A stretch of DNA of 64,000 nucleotides from Salinilacustrithrix flava (GCF_041228405.1 NZ_CP133888.1:3224001-3288000); one strand, 5' to 3'. Shown: positions 24,692-37,078, numbered from the stretch's first letter. Numbers and translations are program-made. Notes: generated from the sequence alone by a model not told the origin.

Positions 24692-25638
24692 CGGATTTGC
24701 TCAGCATCAGCGACCTCGAGCGGGGCGACATCGAGCGCCTGCTCGACCTCACCGACCACTTCGCCGAGGTCTCGGCCCGCCCCATCCCCAAGGTGCCGGC
24801 CCTGCGCGGCAAGACCGTGGTCAGCCTCTTCTACGAGGACTCGACCCGCACCCGGCTGAGCTTCGAGACCGCGGCCAAGCGCCTCTCGGCCGACACCATG
24901 AACTTCTCGGTGTCGACGTCGTCGGTGAAGAAGGGCGAGTCCCTGCGCGACACCGCCCAGACCATCGAGGCCATGGGCATCGACTGCGTCGTCGTTCGCC
25001 ACAAGTCCTCCGGCGTGCCATGGCAGCTCACCCGGTGGGTCGACGCCGCCGTGGTCAACGCCGGTGACGGCTGGCACGAGCACCCGACCCAGGCCCTGCT
25101 CGACTGCTACACGATCCGCCAGCAGCGGGGCTCCCTCGACGGCATGCACATCGCCATCGTCGGCGACGTCAAGCACAGCCGCGTGGCCCGGTCCGACATC
25201 TGGGCCTTCACCAAGCTCGGCGCCACGGTCACCGTCGTCGCCCCGCCGACGCTGCTGCCGCCGGCCATCGGCACCTACCCGGTGCGGGTCAGCCACGACA
25301 TCGACTCGGTGCTGCCCACCGTCGACGCCGTGTACCTGCTGCGCATGCAGCGCGAGCGGATGACCGAGGCGCTGCTGCCCTCGCTGCGCGAGTACACCGC
25401 CACCTACGGGCTGACCCGGGAGCGGGCCCGCCTGCTCCAGGACGACGCCCTCGTCATGCACCCCGGCCCCATCAACCGCGGCGTCGAGGTCGACCCCGAC
25501 GTCGCCGACGAGGTCCGCTCGGTGATCATCGACCAGGTGCGCAACGGCGTGTCGGTGCGCATGGCGGTCCTGTTCCTGCTGCTCGGATCCGGATCCGAGC
25601 TCCTGCCCCCCGAAGTCGCTGTCCCGGAGGCCGTCTAG
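24688..25638 (+). CDS. pyrB: Aspartate carbamoyltransferase catalytic subunit
   Basis: Condenses carbamoyl phosphate with aspartate. The 316-residue protein carries YEDSTRTRLSFETAAKRL (carbamoyl-phosphate loop) near residue 50, SSVKKGESLRDT with the active-site Lys near 80, GDGWHEHPTQALLDCYT near 128, and LVMHPGPINRGVEV near 260. No regulatory subunit gene (pyrI) is nearby, normal for Gram-positive bacteria. ATG overlaps the pyrR stop; pyrC begins directly after its stop. Confidence 0.97.
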   Translation: MTDLLSISDLERGDIERLLDLTDHFAEVSARPIPKVPALRGKTVVSLFYEDSTRTRLSFETAAKRLSADTMNFSVSTSSVKKGESLRDTAQTIEAMGIDCVVVRHKSSGVPWQLTRWVDAAVVNAGDGWHEHPTQALLDCYTIRQQRGSLDGMHIAIVGDVKHSRVARSDIWAFTKLGATVTVVAPPTLLPPAIGTYPVRVSHDIDSVLPTVDAVYLLRMQRERMTEALLPSLREYTATYGLTRERARLLQDDALVMHPGPINRGVEVDPDVADEVRSVIIDQVRNGVSVRMAVLFLLLGSGSELLPPEVAVPEAV

Positions 25639-26922
25639 ATGCCCCAGCCAACCCTCGTGATCAAGGGCGGCCGCCTCGTCGACGCCACCGGCGTCCGCTC
25701 CGGCGACGTGGTCGTCGGCGACGACGGATCGATCCTCGCCGTCGGCCCCGACCTCGACGCCCCGGAGGTGCTCGACGCCGGTGGGTGCGTGGTCAGCCCC
25801 GGCTTCGTCGACGTCCACACCCACCTCCGCGAGCCCGGCAAGGAGGAGGCCGAGACGATCGAGACCGGCGCTCGCGGCGCCGCGGCGGGCGGGTACACCT
25901 GCATCCTGGCCATGCCCAACACCACGCCGGCGATCGACTCCGCCGCCGTCGTGCGCGAGGTGCTCGAGCTCGGGCGCTCCGCCCCGTGCGACGTGCGCAC
26001 CTCCGGTGCCATCACGGTCGGCCGGGCCGGCGAACAGCTGGCCCCCATCGCCGAGATGGCCAAGCTGGGCGTGCGGTTCTTCACCGACGACGGCACCGGC
26101 GTGCAGGACACCCGGCTGATGCGACGGGCCATGGAGTACGCCTCGGCGCTGGACGTGGTGCTGGCCCAGCACTGCGAGGACGACGCCATGGCCGGCGGCG
26201 GCCACATGCACGAGGGGGAGTGGTCCAGCCGACTCGGCATCGCCGGCCAGCCCGCCGAGGCCGAGGAGCTGATGGTCATGCGCGACATCGCGCTGGCCCG
26301 CCTCACCGGTGCTCGCATCCACTTCCAGCACCTCTCCACCGAGGGCTCCGTGGCGATGGTGCGGGCGGCCAAGGACGGCGGGATGGACCTGACGTGCGAG
26401 GCCACCACGCACCACTTCACCCTCACCGACGAGTGCTGCGCCACCTACGACGCCGTGTTCAAGGTGAACCCGCCGCTGCGCACCGCCGACGACGTGGCCG
26501 CGGTCCGGGCCGGTCTGGCCGACGGCACGATCGACTGCATCGCCACCGACCACGCACCCCACACGCCCGATGCCAAGGAGCAGCCCTTCGACGAGGCCCC
26601 GCCTGGCATGCTCGGCCTCGAGACGGCGCTCGGCCTGGCGCTCACCGAGCTCGACCTGGACCTCGAGGAGGTCGTGGCCCTGCTCTCGTGGCGACCGGCA
26701 CAGCTGCTCGGGGTGGAGGACCGCCACGGAGGCCCCATCATCGAGGGACGCAGGGCGAACCTCTGCGTGTTCGACCCAGAAGAGGAGTGGACGGTGGACG
26801 CCGACACCATGCACAGCCGCAGCCGCAACACCCCCTACGCCGGACGTCGTCTGCGCGGGCGGGTGCGCCACACCCTGCTCGAGGGTGAACCGGTGCTCCG
26901 CAGCGGGGAGGTGACCCGATGA
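25639..26922 (+). CDS. pyrC: Dihydroorotase
   Basis: Zinc amidohydrolase that closes the dihydroorotate ring. The 427-residue protein has DVHTHLREPGKEEAETIETG near residue 57 (metal-binding HxH), AQHCEDDAM, RIHFQHLSTEGSVAM, CEATTHHFTLTDE and CIATDHAPHTPDAKEQPFDE near 308 (catalytic Asp). It belongs to the class I type that commonly follows pyrB in Gram-positive operons. The conserved metal ligands are present, so it should be active rather than a PyrX pseudo-enzyme. It overlaps carA by 4 bases. Confidence 0.97.
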   Translation: MPQPTLVIKGGRLVDATGVRSGDVVVGDDGSILAVGPDLDAPEVLDAGGCVVSPGFVDVHTHLREPGKEEAETIETGARGAAAGGYTCILAMPNTTPAIDSAAVVREVLELGRSAPCDVRTSGAITVGRAGEQLAPIAEMAKLGVRFFTDDGTGVQDTRLMRRAMEYASALDVVLAQHCEDDAMAGGGHMHEGEWSSRLGIAGQPAEAEELMVMRDIALARLTGARIHFQHLSTEGSVAMVRAAKDGGMDLTCEATTHHFTLTDECCATYDAVFKVNPPLRTADDVAAVRAGLADGTIDCIATDHAPHTPDAKEQPFDEAPPGMLGLETALGLALTELDLDLEEVVALLSWRPAQLLGVEDRHGGPIIEGRRANLCVFDPEEEWTVDADTMHSRSRNTPYAGRRLRGRVRHTLLEGEPVLRSGEVTR

Positions 26923-28021
26923 GCGCCGGCGCGCGGATCAGGGACGCCGCCCTGGTCCTGGCCGACGGCTCCACCTTCGAGGGCGAGTGGTTCGGTGCCG
27001 AGCCCGCCGGGGGCGTGGCCACCGGCGAGGTCGTGTTCAACACCGCCCTCACCGGCTACCAGGAGATCATCACCGACCCCTCCTACGCCGGCCAGATCGT
27101 CACCTTCACCTACCCCCACATCGGCAACTACGGCGTGGCCGCCGAGGACGACGAGAGCCGCCGGCCCTTCTGCCGGGGCGTGATCGTCCGCGACCTCGCC
27201 CGCCGACGCAGCAGCTGGCGCAGCGACGGTGACCTGCCCGCCTTCCTCGAGCGCCACGGGGTGCCCGGCATCGGCGGCATCGACACCCGCCGCCTCACCC
27301 GCATCATCCGCGACACCGGTGCCATCCCCGGCGCGTTCGGTCCCCTCGACCTGGTCGACGAGGCCACGCTGAAGGCTGCCGCCGCGGCCGAGCCCGGCAC
27401 CCACGGGGTCGACCTCGTCGCCCAGGTCACCACGCCCGAGCGGTACACCTACGGCGACGGTCCGCTGCGGGTCGCCGCCTACGACTTCGGCATCAAGGTG
27501 TCGATCCTCGAGCAGCTCGGCGAGTTCGCCACCGTCGAGGTCTTCCCGGCCTCGGCCAGCGCGGATGACCTCCGGTCGGTCGATCCCGACGGCATCTTCC
27601 TCTCCAACGGCCCCGGCGACCCCGAGGTCGTCGACTACGCCGCCGCGGAGATCCGCCACCTGCTGGAGGACGACCGCCCGCTGTTCGGCATCTGCCTCGG
27701 CCACCAGGTGCTCGGCCTCGCCGCCGGTGCCCGGACCGTGAAGCTGCCCTTCGGCCACCACGGCGGCAACCACCCGGTGCGCGACGTCACGTCCGGGCGC
27801 ATCGACATCACCAGCCAGAACCACAACTTCGCCGTCGACCCCGACAGCCTCGGGGGCATCGCCGAGATGACGCACGTGAACCTCAACGACGGGGTCTGCG
27901 AGGGCATGCGCCTGCTCGACGCCAACGCCTGGTCCGTCCAGCACCACCCGGAGGCCGGCCCCGGCCCCCACGACGCCCGCCACCTCTTCGAGGACTTCAA
28001 GCACAAGATGGAGCAGCAGTA

Positions 28022-28022
<1 letters not shown>
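26919..28022 (+). CDS. carA: Carbamoyl-phosphate synthase small (glutaminase) subunit
   Basis: Hydrolyses glutamine and channels ammonia to CarB. The 367-residue protein has the N-terminal CPSase domain (FNTALTGYQEIITDPSYAGQ) and a class I glutamine amidotransferase domain: FLSNGPGDPEVV, the nucleophile in FGICLGHQVLGLAAG near residue 249, and the His/Glu pair in VQHHPEAGPGPHDA. All three catalytic residues are visible. The ATG overlaps the pyrC stop by 4 bases and the carB GTG shares a base with its stop. Confidence 0.97.
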
Positions 28023-31327
<3,305 letters not shown>

Positions 31328-31451
31328 GCCGTGTTCGTCGCTGCGCTCCTCCACGGCTCCCGTTGCACGGAGCCGCCCGCACCGGTGGGGCGTGCTCCGG
31401 GCTGGCGCCCTGCGCACGGTCGCAGCTCGGGACACGCGTGAGGATCCGCGC

Positions 31452-32390
31452 ATGAGCGGCATAGACCTCACCACGACCATCGGGTCGGTGACCCTGCCGA
31501 ACCCGGTGATGACCGCGTCCGGCACCGCCGGCCACGGCACCGAGCTCGGCGCCTACGTCGACCTGTCCTCGCTCGGCGCGGTCGTGGTGAAGTCGCTGGC
31601 CGCGTACCCGTGGGACGGCAACCCGGCGCTTCGCACGCACGGCACCCATGGCGGGATGATCAACTCCGTCGGTCTGCAGGGGCCCGGCGTCGAGGCGTGG
31701 CGGCGCGAGCAGCTGCCGCGGCTGGTCGATGCCGGCGCCCGGGTGGTCGCCTCCATCTGGGGACGTTCGATCGACGACTACCGCCGTGCCGCCGAGCAGC
31801 TCGCCGGCTGCCCCAGCGAGGTCGTCGCCGTCGAGATCAACCTGTCGTGCCCGAACACCGAGGCCGGGGGCGAGCTCCTCGCCCACGACCCCGAGGCGAG
31901 CGCGGCCACCGTCGAGGCCGTGGCCGCAGCCGGGCTGCCCCGGTGGGCCAAGCTCAGCCCCAACACCAGCCGGGTGGCCGAGGTCGCCGCCGCCGTGCAC
32001 GCCGCCGGCGCCGAGGCCGTCACCCTCGTGAACACGCTGCTCGGCATGGCCATCGACCCGGTCAGCGGCGCCTACCGGCTGGGGTCGGGGGAGCGGGGCG
32101 GCGGCGTGTCCGGCCCGTCCATCCACCCGGTCGCGGTGCGAATCGTCCACGACGTGCACCGGGCCCTGCCGGAGCTGCCCGTCATCGGGGTCGGCGGCAT
32201 CGCCACGGGCGAGGACGCGGTCGAGATGCTCCGGGCCGGCGCCACCGCCGTGCAGGTCGGCACCGCCACCTTCGCCGACCCGCGGACCGTCGCGAAGGTC
32301 CTCGCCGAGCTCACCGCCCTCGCCGGACGCATCGGCGTCGCACGGGTCGCCGACCTCACCGGCGCGGTCCGCCCGCCCACCCCCCGCTGA
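31452..32390 (+). CDS. pyrD: Dihydroorotate dehydrogenase, class 1B-like
   Basis: Oxidises dihydroorotate to orotate. The 312-residue soluble protein shows GSVTLPNPVMTASGTAGHG at the start, INSVGLQGPGVEAW, VEINLSCPNTEAGG with the class 1 catalytic Cys near residue 132, and GVGGIATGEDAVEMLRAGA. Lack of an N-terminal membrane helix and the NLSCPN cysteine point to class 1B, which normally pairs with PyrK; no pyrK is found here. The ATG at 31452 has GAGGAT 6 bases ahead, readable either as a weak ribosome site or a -10-like box. The 124-base gap from carB holds a CGGCTCC/GGAGCCG hairpin but no gene. Confidence 0.92.
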   Translation: MSGIDLTTTIGSVTLPNPVMTASGTAGHGTELGAYVDLSSLGAVVVKSLAAYPWDGNPALRTHGTHGGMINSVGLQGPGVEAWRREQLPRLVDAGARVVASIWGRSIDDYRRAAEQLAGCPSEVVAVEINLSCPNTEAGGELLAHDPEASAATVEAVAAAGLPRWAKLSPNTSRVAEVAAAVHAAGAEAVTLVNTLLGMAIDPVSGAYRLGSGERGGGVSGPSIHPVAVRIVHDVHRALPELPVIGVGGIATGEDAVEMLRAGATAVQVGTATFADPRTVAKVLAELTALAGRIGVARVADLTGAVRPPTPR

Positions 32391-32418
32391 CGCACCCCAT
32401 CCCGTTCTGGGGTACGTC
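32389..32418. terminator. Strong hairpin after pyrD
   Basis: GACG-C-ACCCCA / TGGGGT-A-CGTC forms a 10-bp stem with one mismatch and an 8-base loop, starting at the pyrD stop codon. It lies between pyrD and the convergent DUF2254 gene and likely ends both transcripts. No T-run is present. Confidence 0.5.
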
Positions 32419-32460
32419 GCTGCACCGCTGGTGGTCGTCCAGGTGCTCCAGAACGTGGGG

Positions 32461-33768
32461 TCAGACCTGCGGGCCGAACCGGCGGTCGTGGGCGTCGCGG
32501 ATGCGTTCGGTGTCGTGGCTCCCCAGGTCGGCGCGGTCGACCCCGGCCCGGATGAGGGCGGCTTGGCGACGGAGCGCGTCCCGCACCGGTTCGTCGCCGT
32601 CGACGGCCTGGTCGAGCAGGTGCAGCATCTCCAGCAGGTAGATGCAGACCGTCGGCATCCCGACGGCGGCCAGGCGCACCTCGTCGAAGGCGACGTCGAT
32701 GAGGTCCCGGTGCCCGAGCCGCTCGGGGCGCAGTAGGAGGCGGTCCTCCTCCGTCGGGGTGGCGAGCCGGGGCGGGTGCAGTGCCAGCAGCTCGCGCAGG
32801 ACGCTGCCGAGGTGGAAGATGGCGTCCTGGGCGGTGGTGGGGTCGTTGATCCCGGGTGACAGCGCCCGCAGCGCCACGTCGGCCAGCTGGCGGATGGCGT
32901 AGCCGACGTCCTGCTCGACGGTGCGGCTGTCGCCGGTGATGACGGCCCGGCGGGCCCGCCAGCACGACTCGTCCTCGTCGTCGGGACGCGGCCAGATGCG
33001 GCAGAGGGGCGTGCCGGCGACGGCGTAGCGCCCGACCTCGATCTCGGCGCGCACGGTGCCCCCCGGCGGCCCGCTGGCGGCGAGGCCGCGGTAGTCGATG
33101 TCGCGCACCCAGCCATCGCTGACGTGGGTGACGAGGAGGTGGTCGTCGGGGGCCTCGGGTACCTGCTCGGGGTCGCTGCCGGTCTGCGGCTCGTCGTCCC
33201 ACAGGTCCTTGGCTGCAGCGATGCCGTCCGACGTCGCCCGGGCGAGGATCCGGGACACGTCCATGGAGTGGGCGCTGTGGTTGATGAAGGCGACGATGGC
33301 CAGGATCGAGATCACGCCGAAGAGCAGCGCGAACCCCACCGAGATGCTCGGGATGACCGGGGTCCCGTCGTCCTCGAGGGGACCCCGGACGGCCCGCAGC
33401 ACGACCAGGCAGTAGGTGAACGTGCCGATGACGACGCCCATGACCTGCTTGGTGAAGGGGTCGCGCAGCAGGCCGTGCACGACCCGAGGCGAGTACTGGC
33501 TCGACGCCAGCTGGATCACGAGCAGGGAGATGGAGAAGGCGATGCCGGCGAAGGTGATGGTCGCCGACGCGACCGTGCCGAGGATGGCGCGGGCGCTGTC
33601 GACCGTGGACGACAGGCCGAAGGGGAGCTCGGCCGTGCCCTCGACCAGCCGCTGGTCGAGCTCGACGGCGGCCACGCCGAGCAGCACCGCGAGGACCACC
33701 CAGGCCATCGGGATGAAGAACAGGCTGTTGCGGAGCCGCTCCGACAGCGATGCGAGCCGAACGTCCAT
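32461..33768 (-). CDS. DUF2254 predicted membrane protein
   Basis: A 435-residue protein with four hydrophobic helices in the first 165 residues: near 15-35, 60-90 (ATITFAGIAFSISLLVIQLA), 110-130 and 140-160. A large cytoplasmic domain of about 270 residues follows, containing the family segments SQYSPRVVHGLL, VGYAIRQLADVALRALSPGI and NDPTTAQDAI. These are characteristic of DUF2254, whose function is unknown. It is transcribed against the pyr genes and separates pyrD from pyrF, so it probably has its own promoter. The ATG is 5 bases from an AACGAT box. Confidence 0.85.
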   Translation of the reverse strand: MDVRLASLSERLRNSLFFIPMAWVVLAVLLGVAAVELDQRLVEGTAELPFGLSSTVDSARAILGTVASATITFAGIAFSISLLVIQLASSQYSPRVVHGLLRDPFTKQVMGVVIGTFTYCLVVLRAVRGPLEDDGTPVIPSISVGFALLFGVISILAIVAFINHSAHSMDVSRILARATSDGIAAAKDLWDDEPQTGSDPEQVPEAPDDHLLVTHVSDGWVRDIDYRGLAASGPPGGTVRAEIEVGRYAVAGTPLCRIWPRPDDEDESCWRARRAVITGDSRTVEQDVGYAIRQLADVALRALSPGINDPTTAQDAIFHLGSVLRELLALHPPRLATPTEEDRLLLRPERLGHRDLIDVAFDEVRLAAVGMPTVCIYLLEMLHLLDQAVDGDEPVRDALRRQAALIRAGVDRADLGSHDTERIRDAHDRRFGPQV

Positions 33769-33844
33769 GTCCCATCGTTGCACCGTGGCCGCAGCCGATC
33801 CGGGAGGGATGGCAGGCTGGGCGCCGGACGAGGGAGGCGTGGCG

Positions 33845-34552
33845 TTGACACAGATCCAGATCGAGGCACCCGAGGAGGTGCGGGCCCGGCTGTGCCTGGC
33901 GCTCGACACCGACGACCTGGTGGAGGCCGGTCGGCGAGCCCGGGAGCTCGGACCGTGGTTCGGCACCCTCAAGGTCGGCCTCGAGCTGTTCTCCAGCGCC
34001 GGGCCCGCCGCCGTCAGCACCCTCCAGGGCCTCGGCCTCGACGTGTTCGTCGACCTCAAGCTCCACGACATCCCGACCACGGTGCGCAAGGCGGCGCGGG
34101 TGCTGGGCTCCCTCGGCGTCGCCCACGTGACGTTCCACGCCCACGGCGGCGTCGACATGCTCCGCGCCGGTGTCGAGGGCCTGCGCGAGGGCGCCGAGTC
34201 CGCCGGCGTCGCCGTTCCCCGCGCCCTGGCCGTGACGGTGCTGACCTCCGACGACACCGCCCCGCCCCACATCCTTCCCAAGCGGGTGGAGGCAGCGGCG
34301 GAGGCCGGGTGCGACGGGCTCGTCTGCGCGGTCGCCGACGTGGGCGAGGTGCGGGCGATCGTGCCCGACATCTTCGTGGTCACCACGGGCATCCGCACCA
34401 CCGGCGACGATCCCCACGACCAACGGCGGACCGCGACCCCGGGCGAGGCCCTGGCCGCGGGCGTGGATCTGCTGGTCCTCGGGCGCACGATCACCCACGC
34501 CGAGGACCCGGCCTGCGCCGCCGCAGCGGTGGTCGACGACGCCCTGTCGTGA
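33845..34552 (+). CDS. pyrF: Orotidine-5'-phosphate decarboxylase
   Basis: Decarboxylates OMP to UMP, the last step of UMP synthesis. The 235-residue protein has RLCLALDTDDLVEAGR, GTLKVGLELF and VFVDLKLHDIPTTVRKAA with the catalytic Asp-Lys-Asp array near residue 70, then HVTFHAHGG and the phosphate-binding VTTGIRTTGDDPHDQRRTAT near the end. It is the short OMPdecase type. I prefer the TTG at 33845, which lies 7 bases after GGAGG; GTG 33839 and ATG 33809 are in frame but sit too close to their purine-rich sites. Confidence 0.92.
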   Translation: MTQIQIEAPEEVRARLCLALDTDDLVEAGRRARELGPWFGTLKVGLELFSSAGPAAVSTLQGLGLDVFVDLKLHDIPTTVRKAARVLGSLGVAHVTFHAHGGVDMLRAGVEGLREGAESAGVAVPRALAVTVLTSDDTAPPHILPKRVEAAAEAGCDGLVCAVADVGEVRAIVPDIFVVTTGIRTTGDDPHDQRRTATPGEALAAGVDLLVLGRTITHAEDPACAAAAVVDDALS

Positions 34553-34575
34553 GCGGTGCAGCGGGGGGTGTCGTC

Positions 34576-34581
34576 TAGGGT
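34576..34581 (+). promoter_or_regulatory. -10-like box TAGGGT of mihF
   Basis: TAGGGT lies 6 bases before the mihF ATG at 34588; no Shine-Dalgarno site is present. Probable leaderless start. Confidence 0.55.
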
Positions 34582-34587
34582 CGCGCC

Positions 34588-34905
34588 ATGCCCCAGCCCC
34601 CCTCTCTCACCCCGGAGCAGCGTCAGGCGGCGCTGGCCAAGGCCGCCGAGGCCCGCCGGGCCCGAGCCGAGCTGAAGGAACGCCTGAAGATGGGCTCGCT
34701 CCTGCTGTCCGAGCTGCTCGAGCAGGCCCCGGGCAACGAGACCATCGGCAAGATGAAGGTCCTCGCCGTGCTCGAGTCGCTCCCCGGCGTGGGCAAGGTG
34801 AAGGCCCGCCGCACCATGGAGGCCTTCGAGATCTCCGAGACCCGTCGCGTGCGGGGCCTGGGCGAGCAGCAGAAGCGCAAGCTGCTCGAGGAGTTCGGGT
34901 CCTGA
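34588..34905 (+). CDS. mihF: Integration host factor, actinobacterial type
   Basis: A 105-residue basic nucleoid-associated protein unrelated to proteobacterial IHF. A long charged helix (EQRQAALAKAAEARRARAEL) precedes a helix-two-turn-helix core with LESLPGVGKVKARRTMEAFE, the DNA-binding signature of the family, and RRVRGLGEQQKRKLLEEF at the end. It precedes gmk and rpoZ exactly as in other actinobacteria, which is a useful taxonomic marker. Its stop overlaps the proposed CTG start of gmk. Confidence 0.95.
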   Translation: MPQPPSLTPEQRQAALAKAAEARRARAELKERLKMGSLLLSELLEQAPGNETIGKMKVLAVLESLPGVGKVKARRTMEAFEISETRRVRGLGEQQKRKLLEEFGS

Positions 34906-35438
34906 ACATCGTCGTGTCCGGCCCGGGTGGGGTCGGCAAGGGCACCATCGTGGACCAGCTCCTGACCCGGCGCCCCGAGATCTGGCTGAGCCGGTCCTGG
35001 ACCACCCGCGAGCGCCGGGCGGGCGAGGCCGAGGACGCCTACGTCTTCACCGACCGCGAGACCTTCGACGCCCACATCGAGGCCGGCGGGTTCCTGGAGT
35101 GGGTCGACTTCCTCGACTACCGCCAGGGCACCCCCGTCCCGGACCCGCCGCCGGGCACCGACGTGCTCCTCGAGATCGACGTCGCCGGCGCCGAGGCCAT
35201 CCGAGCCGTGGATCCCGATGCCCTGCTCGTCTTCGTCGACACCCCCGATCGGGAGGCCCAGCGCCAGCGCCTCACCGGTCGCGGCGACAGCCCCGACCGC
35301 ATCGAGGCCCGGATGCGCAAGGGCGACGAGGAGCGGGTGGCGGCCCGTCGCCTGGGGATGCACCACATCGTCAACGACGTGCTCCACGACGCCGTCGCCG
35401 AGCTCGAGGCCCTCATCGACGCCCACCGCGAGGGCTGA
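34902..35438 (+). CDS. gmk: Guanylate kinase, probable CTG start
   Basis: Phosphorylates GMP to GDP. The P-loop SGPGGVGKGT is preceded by the strand LNIVV, followed by SRSWTTRERRAGE (GMP binding), VFTDRETFDAHIEAGGFLEW, LLEIDVAGAEAI and VFVDTPDR. The first ATG/GTG-type codon in frame (GTG 34914) would delete the first beta strand. CTG at 34902, which overlaps the mihF stop as CTGA, gives a complete fold and has GAGGAG 8 bases before it. From there the protein is 178 residues, short for the family. Confidence 0.9.
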   Translation: MNIVVSGPGGVGKGTIVDQLLTRRPEIWLSRSWTTRERRAGEAEDAYVFTDRETFDAHIEAGGFLEWVDFLDYRQGTPVPDPPPGTDVLLEIDVAGAEAIRAVDPDALLVFVDTPDREAQRQRLTGRGDSPDRIEARMRKGDEERVAARRLGMHHIVNDVLHDAVAELEALIDAHREG

Positions 35439-35467
35439 GGGTTTCCTGCGCCGGCGCAGCCCGCTGC

Positions 35468-35473
35468 TAGCGT
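35468..35473 (+). promoter_or_regulatory. -10-like box TAGCGT of rpoZ
   Basis: TAGCGT lies 29 bases before the rpoZ ATG. With GGAGG at 35494-35498 this is a conventional short leader of about 20-25 bases, in contrast to the leaderless genes nearby. Confidence 0.45.
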
Positions 35474-35502
35474 GGCTCGTTCGGCAACCCCTCGGAGGCA
35501 AC

Positions 35503-35826
35503 ATGTCCGGTCGTCACGACACGATGATGAACCCGCGGATCGAGGACCTCCTCGATCGCACGGATTCCAAGTTCCGTCTCGTCACGCTGGGCTCGACGCG
35601 GGCTCGCCAGATCAACGCGTACTTCAACGCCGTGGGCAGCGGCGGCCTGGGCTCCCAGGTCCCCCCGCAGGTCCCCTCCGTGGTGCGCAAGCCGCTCTCG
35701 ATCGCCTTCGAGGAGATCGCCGCCGACAAGATCCTGCCGGTCTACGGCGAGGAGCTCGCCGCCAAGCGCGAGGCCGAGGCCGCCGAGGCCGCCGCCCGCA
35801 TCGCTGCGGCCCAGGAACAGGACTAG
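35503..35826 (+). CDS. rpoZ: RNA polymerase omega subunit
   Basis: Small RNA polymerase subunit that helps assemble the beta' subunit. The 107-residue protein has MNPRIEDLLDRTDSKFRLVT and TRARQINAYFN near the start and KPLSIAFEEIAADKI in the middle, the omega signatures, then an Ala/Glu-rich helix. GGAGG precedes the ATG at 35503 by 4 bases. It lies between gmk and coaBC, the usual place. Confidence 0.95.
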   Translation: MSGRHDTMMNPRIEDLLDRTDSKFRLVTLGSTRARQINAYFNAVGSGGLGSQVPPQVPSVVRKPLSIAFEEIAADKILPVYGEELAAKREAEAAEAAARIAAAQEQD

Positions 35827-35848
35827 TCGCTCCGCGCGCGGCCCGCCC

Positions 35849-37078
35849 ATGCTCGCCGGGAAGCGCATCGTCCTCGGGGTGACCGGCGGGATCGCGGCCT
35901 ACAAGGCCGTCGAGGTCTGCCGTCGCCTGGTCGACGCCGGTGCGCACGTCACACCGATCATGACCGACGGCGCCCGACACTTCGTCGGGGAGACCACGCT
36001 GTCCACGCTCGCATCCGAGGCGGTCCGCACGTCGCTGTGGGAGATCGACCACGGCGCGGACGGCAGCCCGATCACCCACACCCGCCTCGGCCAGACCGCC
36101 GACCTGGTCATCGTCGCCCCGGCCACCGCCCGGGTGATCTCGGACCTGCGCACCGGCCGGTCGGCCGACCTGCTGAGCGCCACCCTCATCGCCACCACCG
36201 CGCCGGTGCTGCTGGCCCCGGCCATGCACACCGAGATGTGGGAGCACCCGGCCGTGCGGGAGAACCTCGAGGTGCTCGCCACCCGGGGCGTGCACGTCGT
36301 GCCGCCTGAGGAGGGTCGCCTGGCCGGTGGCGACTCCGGCGCCGGCCGGCTCGCCGACCCGGCCACCATCGTCGAAGCCGCCGAGAAGGTGCTGGCCGGC
36401 ACCAGCGCCGCCGCCGACCTGGCCGGCCTCGCCGTGCTCGTCACCGCCGGCGGCACCCGCGAGCCCATCGACCCGGTCCGCTTCATCGGCAACCGCTCGT
36501 CGGGCAAGCAGGGCTACGCCGTCGCCGCGGAGGCCGCCTCCCGCGGCGCCCGGGTCACCCTCGTCACCACCGTCGACCGCCCGCCGGCCGCCGGGGTCGA
36601 GGTCGTGCGGGTGGACACGGCCGACGAGATGCACGCCGCCGTCGCCGAGCGGTCCCCGACGTGCGACGTCGTCGTGATGGCCGCCGCCGTCGCCGACTTC
36701 AAGCCGGTCGACCCCGCCGACCGCAAGATCAAGAAGGCCGGCGGCGTCCCCGAGGTCGTCCTCGAGCCCACCGTCGACATCCTCGCCGCGCTCGGCGCCG
36801 CCAAGCCCGCCGGCCAGACGCTGGTCGGCTTCGCCGCCGAGACCGACGACCTGCGCGCCAACGCCGAGGCCAAGCTGTCGGCCAAGGGCGCCGACCTCAT
36901 CGTCGCCAACGACGTGTCCGCCCCCGGCGCCGGCTTCGAGCACGACACCAACGAGGTCGTGCTGCTGTCCGCCACCGGCGCCACCGAGGTGGCCCGGGCC
37001 GACAAGCGCCGGATCGCCAAGGCGGTGCTCGACGCCGTCACCACCCTCCGCACCCCGAATCCAGGGAGCCAGTCATGA
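35849..37078 (+). CDS. coaBC: Bifunctional phosphopantothenoylcysteine decarboxylase/synthetase
   Basis: Carries out two steps of coenzyme A synthesis. Residues 1-180 are the FMN-dependent CoaC decarboxylase: VLGVTGGIAAYKAVEVCRRL, ITHTRLGQTADLVIVAPATA, LLAPAMHTEMWEH and GRLAGGDSGAGRLAD (the redox Cys segment is not obvious by eye). Residues 190-409 are the CoaB synthetase: VTAGGTREPIDPVRFIGNRS, SGKQGYAVA and VVMAAAVADFKP. The 409-residue length is normal. Its stop overlaps the metK ATG. Confidence 0.95.
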   Translation: MLAGKRIVLGVTGGIAAYKAVEVCRRLVDAGAHVTPIMTDGARHFVGETTLSTLASEAVRTSLWEIDHGADGSPITHTRLGQTADLVIVAPATARVISDLRTGRSADLLSATLIATTAPVLLAPAMHTEMWEHPAVRENLEVLATRGVHVVPPEEGRLAGGDSGAGRLADPATIVEAAEKVLAGTSAAADLAGLAVLVTAGGTREPIDPVRFIGNRSSGKQGYAVAAEAASRGARVTLVTTVDRPPAAGVEVVRVDTADEMHAAVAERSPTCDVVVMAAAVADFKPVDPADRKIKKAGGVPEVVLEPTVDILAALGAAKPAGQTLVGFAAETDDLRANAEAKLSAKGADLIVANDVSAPGAGFEHDTNEVVLLSATGATEVARADKRRIAKAVLDAVTTLRTPNPGSQS

